Assembly: GCA_040268355.1 (NCBI GenBank)
Contig: JAWRIT010000111.1
Coordinates: 1-21,623 of the forward strand
Length of the DNA stretch: 21,623 bases
DNA from: UBA1367 sp040268355
Lineage (GTDB): Bacteria > Actinomycetota > Coriobacteriia > Coriobacteriales > Atopobiaceae
Reading direction: 5' to 3'
A program made the position numbers and the translations under genes. Below, piece by piece: positions 7,721-15,095 of this stretch. The first letter of the stretch is position 1. Each line of letters starts with the position of its first letter. The notes under the pieces were generated by a model. It did no database searches, had not been told where the DNA came from, and saw only the letters and a program-made list of their open reading frames with translations.

Positions 7721-9492
7721 GGCCAGAGACGAGACGGCGCATGGGCGAGTGGTACGACACGATAACCTACGGCGAGCGGCGACGCTATAGCGGCTTTGTC
7801 GCATGGTTGTACTTTGACAGCCTGTTTGCGTCGATACCGTATTCGGTGCTCATGGTCGCGGTCTACGTCATATTGGAGCCGATCATCGGAGGCGATGGGA
7901 GCCTCGACGTCACGTCTCCGCTCTGGGTCATGACGGGCGTGTTGCTTGTGCAGACGATCCTGTATGCCCTCATCCGACGGAAGTCCTATCTTGACGTGTG
8001 CGTTGGGCACTCCCAGGCGCAGCTGAAAGAGAAGCTGCGCATCGGCGACAGGCTCAAGAAGCTGTCGATGGGCTTCTACGCGTCGCATGATGCGGGCTCG
8101 CTTTCCACGCTGCTGGTGCGTGATTACGAGGAGATAGAGAACCTCTCGACCATGATGGTCGCCAACGTCTCGGTCATCGGCCTGAGGCTCGTGCTCTCGC
8201 TCATCGTGCTGTCGGCGTTTGACCTGCGGATGGCAATGGCCATGTTTCTCGTCATACCGCTTGCCGTGCCCTTTGCCCTGCTCAGCTACAAGCGGCTCAC
8301 TCGTGAGAGTGCGGAGCATCTGGCTTCGCAGGAGGAGGCCGCCTCCTCCATACTCGAATATGTCGGCGGCATCACCACCCTGCAGGCATATGGGCGCGCC
8401 GGTGAGGCGTTCGACAAGTTGCAGGAACGGTTTGCCAGACTGCGCGACGCCTCCAAACGGCAGGAGAAGGCAGGCGGGCCCGTGTCCATGTTTGGACGGG
8501 CGCTCATAGTTCTTGGCATCGCGGTCGTGATCGGGTTTGGCGCGCACCTCTATCTGAGCGATCAGATCACGGCGTTCTTCTACATCATGTGCATACTCGC
8601 CGCCCTGCAGGTATACGACCCAATCGTGCAGCTCTTTGTGCTGATCATCAGCATGGCACGCACCAACCAATGCGTCCGCAGGATCGTGAGTCTGAAGAAG
8701 GAGGAGGGCCTTGTGGTGCGCGAGCCCGTGCAGGCTTCCGACGCCTCGGACGTCGTGTTTGATGACGTGCGGTTCTCCTATGACGGGAAGACGGAAGTCC
8801 TGAAGGGCGTCTCGTTCTCTGCCGCGCCGGGAACGCTGACCGCGTTGGTCGGCAGCTCCGGCTCAGGAAAGACGACGATACTGCGGCTCATCGCAAGGTT
8901 CTTCGATGTGGATGGCGGGGCCGTCGCGATAGGCGGCGTGCCTGTGACCAACATGGAGCAGGAACGGCTTCTGTCAAAGATAAGCATGGTGTTTCAGGAC
9001 GTGTACCTGTTTCACGACACGATAGAGGCGAATATCCGTATGGCAAAGCCCGACGCTTCTGTTGCGGAGATCGAGCGGGCGGCACAATCCGCCGCCTGCC
9101 ACGAGTTCGTCTCGAAGCTCCCTGATGGGTACGACACGGTGGTCGGGGAGGGCGGCTCGACGCTTTCGGGCGGTGAGAGACAGCGCATCTCCATCGCTCG
9201 CGCGATCCTTTCCGATGCGCCGATAGTGCTGCTTGACGAAGCGACCGCGAGCCTTGATCCCGGCAACGAGATCCTGATTCAGGGCGCAATCGACAAGCTC
9301 GTGAAGGACCGCACGGTGATCGTCATCGCCCATCGTCTGCGCTCGACGATGGACGCGGACAACATACTCGTCTTGGACAACGGAGGCATTGCCGAGCAAG
9401 GGACCCATGCGGACCTTCTGCGGCTGGGCGGCAGGTACGCCGCCCTCTGGAAGGAGCAGCAAAAGGCGGGGAATTGGAGGTTGCACGCGTAG
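7717..9492 (+). CDS. ABC transporter half, fused permease and ATPase (second of a pair)
   Basis: Partner of the preceding gene, 591 residues with the same six-segment membrane domain plus ATPase layout. Motifs are Walker A GSSGSGKTT (379-387), signature LSGGERQR (from 483), Walker B IVLLDE (503-508) with catalytic Glu508, D-loop ATASLD and H-loop VIAHRLRS. Both partners keep their catalytic glutamates, so neither ATP site is obviously degenerate. The ATG overlaps the previous stop (ATGA). The first residues (MRPETRRRMGEWYDTITYGE) are basic and cytoplasmic. It is the last gene of the TetR-ABC-ABC operon. After it, 139 bp separate it from the converging ROK kinase, with no clear terminator hairpin. 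Confidence 0.92.
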   Translation: MRPETRRRMGEWYDTITYGERRRYSGFVAWLYFDSLFASIPYSVLMVAVYVILEPIIGGDGSLDVTSPLWVMTGVLLVQTILYALIRRKSYLDVCVGHSQAQLKEKLRIGDRLKKLSMGFYASHDAGSLSTLLVRDYEEIENLSTMMVANVSVIGLRLVLSLIVLSAFDLRMAMAMFLVIPLAVPFALLSYKRLTRESAEHLASQEEAASSILEYVGGITTLQAYGRAGEAFDKLQERFARLRDASKRQEKAGGPVSMFGRALIVLGIAVVIGFGAHLYLSDQITAFFYIMCILAALQVYDPIVQLFVLIISMARTNQCVRRIVSLKKEEGLVVREPVQASDASDVVFDDVRFSYDGKTEVLKGVSFSAAPGTLTALVGSSGSGKTTILRLIARFFDVDGGAVAIGGVPVTNMEQERLLSKISMVFQDVYLFHDTIEANIRMAKPDASVAEIERAAQSAACHEFVSKLPDGYDTVVGEGGSTLSGGERQRISIARAILSDAPIVLLDEATASLDPGNEILIQGAIDKLVKDRTVIVIAHRLRSTMDADNILVLDNGGIAEQGTHADLLRLGGRYAALWKEQQKAGNWRLHA

Positions 9493-9631
9493 GCGTCTCG
9501 CTGTCAGGCCCCATCTTTGCCCCTCCGTCGAAGCGCCTCGTACCACCGAGCAGATCTTGGCCCACTGCCTGGGCACCTTGGGCACGGGCCGCACCTTGAA
9601 GAGGTGGCGCACTTCCTGCGATCGCCGAGCG

Positions 9632-10546
9632 TCAGCCAAGCTCCGGGTAGCGCGAGACAAGGGTGTGGAGCGCGCCGATGAGGCTGCCCTCGCGCGGAAG
9701 CGCGCAGATGCCCACCTCAGTGCGGGGGATGTCATCATGCACAAGGCCCCTGATGCGGACAAGCTCCTCCTGCACCAACTGGAGAATGAGGGGCTGTCGG
9801 ACGATGCTCCCACCGAGGAGGAACCGGTCAGGATCGAGGATACAGCTCACGTCGTAGACCATATAGGCGATGTAGTCGGTCATGTCTTTGAGACCGGCGA
9901 GCGCGTAGTCGTTGCCTGCCTCGATCATCTGGAAGACCTTCTTGCCGTCGAGCAGGTGCCGCTTCATGCCCGTACGTTTGCTCACGTAGTCGATGAGGCT
10001 GGGGATCGAGCCACGGAAGGTCCAGCCGCTCTCCTCGTAGCTGCGCATCGACGGGCGCTCCATGACGTAGGAGAACTCGCCGGCAAAGCAGTTCGCGCCA
10101 TCCCACACGCGCCCGCCCATGACGATGCCGCCGCCGATGCCCGAGCCCAGCAGCATGACCACGCCGCATTCGCAGCCCTTCAGGTTGCCCTTCCAATATT
10201 CGGCGGCCGCGGCCGCCTTACCGTCGTTGACGACGACCGTCGGCAGCTCGGCGACATGCGCGCGGATCTCGTCTGCGACGTTGCGACCCCGGTTGTACGT
10301 GAGCGCCCCGGGGGTGATGACGAGCCCGCTCGCGCTGTCGATGCGGCCGGGCAGGCTCAGTGCGATGCCGTCGACGCGGCCGGCGTAGTTGCGATAGGCC
10401 TCGCTCACGATGCCGAGGAACTCGTCAAAGGTGGCGGTCGCCCCATCGGGCGTGGGTCGCCTGCCCTCCTCGAGGATCGTCGCGTCGCTGCTCATCAGCG
10501 CGTACTTGATGGTCGTGCCGCTTGCATCAAAGACGAGCTTTTCCAT
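9632..10546 (-). CDS. ROK-family sugar kinase, BglK-like
   Basis: Likely cytoplasmic ATP-dependent sugar or beta-glucoside kinase of 304 residues. Visible ROK features are the phosphate-binding N-terminus VFDASGTTIKYA (Asp7), catalytic Asp108 in VVVNDGKAAAAAE, the glycine loop LLGSGIGGGIVMGG near 132-145, and AGEFSYVMERP near 155-165. It lacks the GH and CxCGxxGCxE zinc motif of glucokinase/NagC/NanK-type members. The AGEF-x-Y form without zinc cysteines resembles beta-glucoside kinase BglK. I chose the ATG at 10546 because AAAGGAG lies 6 nt upstream and the fold starts at once. A longer frame from 10621 adds 25 low-complexity residues. It lies 74 bp downstream of the AEC permease, probably in one operon, and near two GH1 genes. 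Confidence 0.88.
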   Translation of the reverse strand: MEKLVFDASGTTIKYALMSSDATILEEGRRPTPDGATATFDEFLGIVSEAYRNYAGRVDGIALSLPGRIDSASGLVITPGALTYNRGRNVADEIRAHVAELPTVVVNDGKAAAAAEYWKGNLKGCECGVVMLLGSGIGGGIVMGGRVWDGANCFAGEFSYVMERPSMRSYEESGWTFRGSIPSLIDYVSKRTGMKRHLLDGKKVFQMIEAGNDYALAGLKDMTDYIAYMVYDVSCILDPDRFLLGGSIVRQPLILQLVQEELVRIRGLVHDDIPRTEVGICALPREGSLIGALHTLVSRYPELG

Positions 10547-10620
10547 CTTGGCTCCTTTGTCGGACTGGGAGGGGGTTGCGTCTCGGTCTCGGGCGTGGTC
10601 TCGGGCGTGGTCGGGTCGCA

Positions 10621-11550
10621 TCAGGCGACGAAAACGACGATACAGGTGTACACCACCAGGGTGATCACGAGGTAGAGGGGGATGAAGGCGCTGGCGAAGG
10701 AGGCGTCCCCGTCACGCTTGTAGAGGGGGGAGATGATGGGCACGAGCCCCGCCCCCGTGGGTGACATGAAGTAGATGAGTACGCCCATCATGAAGAGCTT
10801 GTCGGCCATGAGCGAGGGGAACAGGAGGAAGAAGGCACCGATTACCAGACCGTAGAAGACCGCCTTCACGAGGGCGAGCTTGGCTAGGGGTGCGACCGTG
10901 GACTTGTCGATGTTGAAGTCGTAGCCCAGGCAGAACAGGATCATGGGACCAATGGCCTGGGTGGCCTGGCCGACCGTGTTCGTGTACATCTCGCCGAAGG
11001 GGGAGGCCAGAAGGGCAAAGTAGGCTCCGGTGAAGTTCATGGTGAGGCCGGCGATGACGGCGATCACGAATGAGTTGGTGAAGATGTTCACCACCATGTC
11101 GCGGGGAGAGGCGCCCTTGGACCCCTCGCGCGCCACCAGGATGGGCACCACGATGAAGCAGATGGCGACGCCGGCCAGATCGAACAGTACCGTGTTCGAC
11201 GACGGTCCCACGATGGAGGTGTAGAGCGGCAGGGCGACGCTGCCGCCCTCTATGGTCGTGAGCAGGTAGGGCGAGAAGTGCGCGTACTCCTTGCCGGTGA
11301 AGGGGGCGACGAGCCGGCCGAGGACGATCGCCACCAGAAACACGCCGAACACGAAGCCGATGACGGCGAGCTTGCTCGAGTCGATGACCGCCCCGCAGAG
11401 GATGTTGAAGATCATGATGGGGAAGAGCAAGGTGAACACGACGGCGTTGGCCCCAGCCTTCTGCTCGGGCGTCACCCATTCTCGACGGTGGGCAACCATG
11501 CCGAGCCCAAGCATGAAGAAGACGGGAAACAAGGTGGTGAGTGCCGCCAT
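10621..11550 (-). CDS. AEC-family (auxin efflux carrier-like) permease
   Basis: Integral membrane transporter of 309 residues with about ten membrane segments, from the AEC family, whose bacterial members move malate, lactate or similar organic anions. Typical segments are TLFPVFFMLGLGMVAHRR at the start, NAVVFTLLFPIMIFNILCG, and SPTGAGLVPIISPLYKRD near the end. I chose the ATG at 11550 because a GGAGG ribosome-binding site lies 5 nt upstream. The longer frame to 11616 adds a hydrophilic leader unlike the family. It is the first gene of a minus-strand unit with the ROK kinase and is transcribed divergently from the RpiR regulator. A role in export of fermentation acids during growth on the neighbouring sugar system is possible but unproven. 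Confidence 0.88.
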   Translation of the reverse strand: MAALTTLFPVFFMLGLGMVAHRREWVTPEQKAGANAVVFTLLFPIMIFNILCGAVIDSSKLAVIGFVFGVFLVAIVLGRLVAPFTGKEYAHFSPYLLTTIEGGSVALPLYTSIVGPSSNTVLFDLAGVAICFIVVPILVAREGSKGASPRDMVVNIFTNSFVIAVIAGLTMNFTGAYFALLASPFGEMYTNTVGQATQAIGPMILFCLGYDFNIDKSTVAPLAKLALVKAVFYGLVIGAFFLLFPSLMADKLFMMGVLIYFMSPTGAGLVPIISPLYKRDGDASFASAFIPLYLVITLVVYTCIVVFVA

Positions 11551-11905
11551 GGCTTCCTCCAATGCGGGACGGACGCCTGCTTGCACGCTCGAAGGAGCGA
11601 TGCTCAAACCCGGCAATCGAAGGCGTCCGCGAGACGATGCTGGTGAACGGATCCCTTGCTGTCTTTCTACGGGCTATTCTACGGGTGGGCCCAATTGAAC
11701 ACAAATACCTACGCTGCATCGTATTCCATGCCCATACACTATGGAGCACCTGGCGATTTGCCGGGGCCTGAGGGTCGAAAAACACTGTATGGGTCTCCTT
11801 CGGCAAGGATGCTTCCATCTTCCCGGGCGAGGCGACAAGGCAAGAGGGACGGGCTTTGCGCATTGGCGAGAGGGCCTCTTGCTGCCTTAGTTACGTTTGC
11901 CAGTT
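11551..11905. other. Divergent control region between AEC/ROK and RpiR
   Basis: No gene is seen. On the minus strand -35 TTGTGT (11699-11704), a 17-bp spacer and -10 TAGAAT (11676-11681) form a good promoter for the AEC-ROK unit. The direct repeat TTCTACGGG (11665-11673 and 11677-11685, 12-bp period) overlaps its -10. Further upstream, CCCATACA (11731-11738) and TGTATGGG (11786-11793) form a spaced inverted repeat that could hold half-sites for a looping or paired regulator. Confidence 0.5.
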
Positions 11906-11943
11906 TTGAAACACGTTTCAACTACGTGTGAGAGCGATACAAT
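11906..11943 (+). promoter_or_regulatory. Palindrome and promoter before the RpiR regulator
   Basis: TTGAAAC-AC-GTTTCAA (11906-11921) is a perfect palindrome about 40 bp before the RpiR start. A -10-like TACAAT lies at 11938-11943, with only a weak -35 candidate inside the palindrome's right arm. A related TTGAA/TTCAA element occurs at 12746-12762 before the PTS gene, so both may be bound by the same RpiR-family protein. Confidence 0.5.
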
Positions 11944-11962
11944 GGGGTAGAGAGGAGTGCCG

Positions 11963-12742
11963 ATGAATGCCATAGAGCTCATGGACAGCAAAAGCTCGTC
12001 CTTCACGAAGACAGATCGTGCCATCTACGAGTCGGTGCGCAGGCTTCCAGACCGGTTTGCCACGCAGAGCCTCACAGAGATCTCCCAGCACACCGACTAC
12101 AGCAAATCTGCGCTCACACGCTTTGCGCAACGCCTGGGCTACGACGGCTTCGTTGAGTTTCAGTATCACTTCGCGCGATCGCTCCAAGAAGCACAGGAGC
12201 GTGATGGCGCCCCGACCAGCGCCGAATCCTACGGACAGTTGCTCAAGGCAGTGGAGGAACAGGTAAGTTCGCATGTCCTTAGTGACCTCGTAAAACGTAT
12301 GGAGGCATGTCGGCATGTCTACCTGATGGGCTACAACCTCTCGCGTGTCCCGGCCGAGGAGCTCGACGTCGCCCTGCGATTCACTCCGCACATTCTCGCC
12401 TCCTACGTGCAACCGGACTTTCCCCCACGTCTCTGTTCCGAGGACATGGTCATCGTCTACTCTGCCGTGAGTGGCGGCTCGTATGGCGCATTCATGCGCG
12501 AGGTGCGCAACAGCGCTGCCAACAAGCCCTTCATGGTGCTCGTCACCACCAACTTCAAGCATCCCCTGCGGCGCAATTTCGATCAGGTCATTGTCCTGCC
12601 CACCTTGTCGTTGTCTACAGCGAGCAGCGTGGTCCTCTCCGACACCTTTGCCTTCCTCATGTTCAATGACATGCTCACCGAGGCATCGTGTGCTGACCAC
12701 GAGCGTCACGACAAGGATGCTGAAACAGATGAAACAAACTGA
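11963..12742 (+). CDS. RpiR/MurR-family regulator (HTH plus SIS domain)
   Basis: Sugar-phosphate-responsive transcription factor of 259 residues. The N-terminal HTH_6 domain spans about 1-75 (QSLTEISQHTDYSKSALTRFAQRLGYDGFVEF). The C-terminal SIS domain spans about 105-240, with VYLMGYNLSR and VIVYSAVSGGSYGAF as the sugar-phosphate-binding loops. I chose the ATG at 11963 because AGAGGAG (11951-11957) sits 5 nt upstream. An in-frame GTG at 11957 would overlap that ribosome-binding site. The gene is followed by the PTS-ChbG-GH1 operon and faces the AEC-ROK unit, so it is the obvious local regulator. RpiR/SIS members often sense amino-sugar or hexose phosphates, which fits the neighbouring deacetylase and glycosidases. 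The tail (HERHDKDAETDETN) is hydrophilic. Confidence 0.92.
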   Translation: MNAIELMDSKSSSFTKTDRAIYESVRRLPDRFATQSLTEISQHTDYSKSALTRFAQRLGYDGFVEFQYHFARSLQEAQERDGAPTSAESYGQLLKAVEEQVSSHVLSDLVKRMEACRHVYLMGYNLSRVPAEELDVALRFTPHILASYVQPDFPPRLCSEDMVIVYSAVSGGSYGAFMREVRNSAANKPFMVLVTTNFKHPLRRNFDQVIVLPTLSLSTASSVVLSDTFAFLMFNDMLTEASCADHERHDKDAETDETN

Positions 12743-12745
12743 AAT

Positions 12746-12806
12746 TTGAACTTGAGATTCAATTTATTCTGCGCTATAGTGTTCCCTACGATCGGAAGCG
12801 CTTTCC
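12746..12806 (+). promoter_or_regulatory. Promoter of the IIC-ChbG-GH1 operon with RpiR-like and cre-like elements
   Basis: TTGAGA (12752-12757), a 17-bp spacer and TATAGT (12775-12780) form a good sigma70-like promoter. TTGAA (12746-12750) and TTCAA (12758-12762) flank the -35 as an inverted repeat resembling the one before RpiR. Downstream, GGAAGCGCTTTCC (12794-12806, core AAGCGCTT palindrome) resembles a CcpA/LacI-type cre site placed to block transcription. This suggests both specific control and glucose repression. Confidence 0.6.
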
Positions 12807-12867
12807 CAGCACGGCCACACGCCTGGCCAGCGAGTGGTCAACCGTCACGTCTTGAGGGAAGGGAACC

Positions 12868-14133
12868 ATGGATCAGTTCATCGAGAAGCTGACTGCCATC
12901 TCTGGCAGGATCGCCCAAAACTGGATTATCCACGTCATCATGAACGCCTTCATGATGCTTCTGCCCGTCACCATGCTCGGATCGTTTGCGGCCCTGTTCA
13001 AGGGTATCGGCATCGAAGCCTATCAGGCCTTCATTGCCAGCACCGGCGCAATCGACGTCCTCAGCGTCATCTATCAGTGGACCACGGGCATGATCGGCGC
13101 CTACCTTGCCTTCCTGGTGGCCTATGCCTTCGCGCAGCATACCAAGTGCGCCCGCTCAGAGATGGCTGTGGGACTCACCTCGCTCGCTTGCTTTTTCATC
13201 TGTACGCCCTACATCATCCCTGAGGAGGCCGTTGCGCCGAGCACGCTGCCCACCACTTGGCTTGGGTCGCAGGGCATGTTCTCTGCCATCATCATCTCCT
13301 TTGTGGTGGGTGGCATCTACCTCGCTTGCCAGAAGGGGCACGTGGAGATCAGGCTCCCCGAGCAGGTGCCGCCCTTCATCTCGGCCCAGTTCTCCAGTCT
13401 GATTCCGGCGGCCATCTCCATGGTGCTCTTCGGTGTGATCTCCAAGGCTTTCGCGGGCACCTCCTTTGGCACCATCCACCAGCTCGTCTATACCGTCATA
13501 GCCCTGCCGCTGCAATCCGTCTCGTCCAACGTGTTTGGATATTGGATCCTCATGATCTTCCTGTACGGCCTGTGGTTCCTGGGAATCCATGGCGGAATGA
13601 CCGTCGGCCCCATCATCATGATGCTCTTCATGCAGCTCCAGATGGAGAACCTCGCCGCCTTCCAAGCGGGCACCCCCATGCCGCACCTCTGCTCTGGCGA
13701 CGCCCTCACCTTTGGCACTGGCTCCATTCCCATGCTGGTCGCCGCGCTCGTCGTGTGCAAGTCCGAACAAGGCAAGGCCGTAAGCCGCATGGCCGTGCTT
13801 CCCTCCCTCTTTGGCGTGGATGAGCCCGCCTACTTTGGCATGCCCATGATCCTCAACGCTACCTTCTTCATCCCTTGGGTGATCGGCGCTCCCACCATCT
13901 CGGTCTTCGGCACGCACCTGCTCAAGCTCGCGGGACTTTTGCCCTATGCCAACGGTACCGGTGCTTCGGCTGCCAACCTGCCCTTCTTTGTAGGCAACCT
14001 CATGAGCTACGGCACTTCCGGTCTCGTCTGGGGCTGTGTGATGTTCGCCCTCATCGTGGCCATGTACGTGCCCTTTGTGATGGCCTATGACAAGCTGTTG
14101 CTTGCTAACGAGGCAGAGGTGGCGCAGGCCTAG
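12868..14133 (+). CDS. PTS cellobiose/chitobiose-type (Lac family) permease, subunit IIC
   Basis: Membrane channel of a Lac-family PTS, 421 residues with about ten membrane segments. The start MDQFIEKLTAISGRIAQNWI, followed by AFMMLLPVTMLGSFAALFKG, is typical of cellobiose, chitobiose and lichenan IIC proteins. Conserved loops include LYGLWFLGIHGGMTVGP, HLCSGDALTFGTGSIPMLV and SLFGVDEPAYFGMPMILNA. Substrates of this family are beta-linked disaccharides taken up as 6-phosphates. No Lac-type IIA or IIB gene is present anywhere in the window, so it needs partner subunits from elsewhere. The ribosome-binding site GAGGGAAGGG precedes the ATG. A stable hairpin follows the stop. The family call is strong; the exact sugar is open. 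Confidence 0.92.
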   Translation: MDQFIEKLTAISGRIAQNWIIHVIMNAFMMLLPVTMLGSFAALFKGIGIEAYQAFIASTGAIDVLSVIYQWTTGMIGAYLAFLVAYAFAQHTKCARSEMAVGLTSLACFFICTPYIIPEEAVAPSTLPTTWLGSQGMFSAIIISFVVGGIYLACQKGHVEIRLPEQVPPFISAQFSSLIPAAISMVLFGVISKAFAGTSFGTIHQLVYTVIALPLQSVSSNVFGYWILMIFLYGLWFLGIHGGMTVGPIIMMLFMQLQMENLAAFQAGTPMPHLCSGDALTFGTGSIPMLVAALVVCKSEQGKAVSRMAVLPSLFGVDEPAYFGMPMILNATFFIPWVIGAPTISVFGTHLLKLAGLLPYANGTGASAANLPFFVGNLMSYGTSGLVWGCVMFALIVAMYVPFVMAYDKLLLANEAEVAQA

Positions 14134-14148
14134 ACAGTCCTTCGTCTC

Positions 14149-14170
14149 TGCGGGGTCTTCGGACCCCGCA
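14149..14170 (+). terminator. UUCG-capped hairpin after the IIC gene (attenuator or processing element)
   Basis: A perfect 9-bp stem, TGCGGGGTC (14149-14157) and GACCCCGCA (14162-14170), closed by a TTCG tetraloop, lies 16 bp after the IIC stop. It is very stable but lacks a clear downstream T-run (TCCTTTGG follows). It may be a partial terminator or a mRNA 3'-end stabiliser that lowers expression of the enzymes relative to the permease. Confidence 0.55.
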
Positions 14171-14253
14171 TCCTTTGGACTGGCTGGCGTCACATCAGGT
14201 CGGCTGCCGCTGCGTGCTCGCGACCGTCCTGCAAACGAGAAAGCGAGAGAGCA

Positions 14254-15051
14254 ATGAAACTCTTGGCCCAGAGTGACGACTACGGCATCACCCGTGCGGT
14301 CTCGTGCGGCATCCTCCACGGCATCGAGCGCGGCATCGTGCGCAACACTGGTCTCTTCTCCAACATGCCCTGGAGCGCGGAGTGCGTCGAGATGATCCGG
14401 CCCCACCTCGACCAAATCGGTTTCGGCATTGACCTCAACGCCTCCACTGGCCCATCGGTGCTGGGATACGATCAAGTGCCCAAGCTGTGCCACGAGGATG
14501 GCTCGTTCTTCACCAGCCGCGAGAATCGTGCGCTTGACACCGAGGAGAACGGGTTTGATCACGTAGACCGTGACCAACTCTATGCGGAGTTTGACGCGCA
14601 GATCCATCGGTTTGTGGAACTGGTGGGAAAGCTGCCCGACTACGTCCACAACCACGCCTACGGCACCGATACGACCCTTGAGGTCTCACGTGAGCTAGCC
14701 GCCAAATACGAGCGGCCTTGGACCACAGGCATCCAGGAGCATGCGGAGTTGAAGTCGGCTGGTATGGGCTGGTATGGGTTTGGCCCTGCCGAGGAGCAGT
14801 TGACAAGTGACCTGGAGGCGTGGCTCATCGATGATAAGGGCGAGTTGCTGGCAAGCGGACGCGAATATGGGTACCTCGTTTGCCACTGCGGCTACGTTGA
14901 CGCGGACCTCTTTGCCCTGAGCAGCTTCAACGTGTGTCGCGTGAAGGATTTGGAGGCGCTCTGCAGCCCGCGCGTGCGCCAATGGGTGGACGATAATGGC
15001 ATAGAGCTCATTACGTTCCGTGACCTTGGTCGCGAATGGACTGAGCGATAG
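14254..15051 (+). CDS. ChbG/YdjC-family carbohydrate deacetylase
   Basis: Metal-dependent deacetylase of 265 residues. ChbG removes one N-acetyl group from chitobiose-6-phosphate or chitotriose, making a substrate for the downstream glycosidase and an inducer. Visible motifs are LLAQSDDYGIT (Asp8, Asp9), GFGIDLNASTG near 57-65, YVHNHAYGTD (His132, His134) and LVCHCGYVDAD (His211). The position usually filled by a metal-binding histidine (GLHLT in many members) is Asp60 here. This may be a subgroup trait, since aspartate can bind metal. It sits between a Lac-type IIC and a 6-phospho-beta-glycosidase, 44 bp before the latter, which strongly suggests an N-acetylated beta-disaccharide phosphate as substrate. 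Confidence 0.88.
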   Translation: MKLLAQSDDYGITRAVSCGILHGIERGIVRNTGLFSNMPWSAECVEMIRPHLDQIGFGIDLNASTGPSVLGYDQVPKLCHEDGSFFTSRENRALDTEENGFDHVDRDQLYAEFDAQIHRFVELVGKLPDYVHNHAYGTDTTLEVSRELAAKYERPWTTGIQEHAELKSAGMGWYGFGPAEEQLTSDLEAWLIDDKGELLASGREYGYLVCHCGYVDADLFALSSFNVCRVKDLEALCSPRVRQWVDDNGIELITFRDLGREWTER

Positions 15052-15095
15052 GTGACGAAGGGTCCAACGCGCATAAGAAACCGGGAGGGTGCCAA

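Noticed and set aside
9493..9631. Possible coding relic between the ABC and ROK genes
   Set aside because: Open minus-strand frames exist, but none has a start, a ribosome-binding site or a recognisable motif.
9389..10675. Plus-strand open frame of 428 codons
   Set aside because: It is antisense to the ROK kinase, which carries clear family motifs on the other strand.
11957..11962. GTG start for the RpiR gene
   Set aside because: The GTG overlaps the AGAGGAG ribosome-binding site; the ATG 6 nt later is properly spaced.
13156..14655. Minus-strand open frame of 499 codons
   Set aside because: It runs antisense to the IIC and ChbG genes, and its His/Asp/Arg-rich product is typical of a shadow frame.
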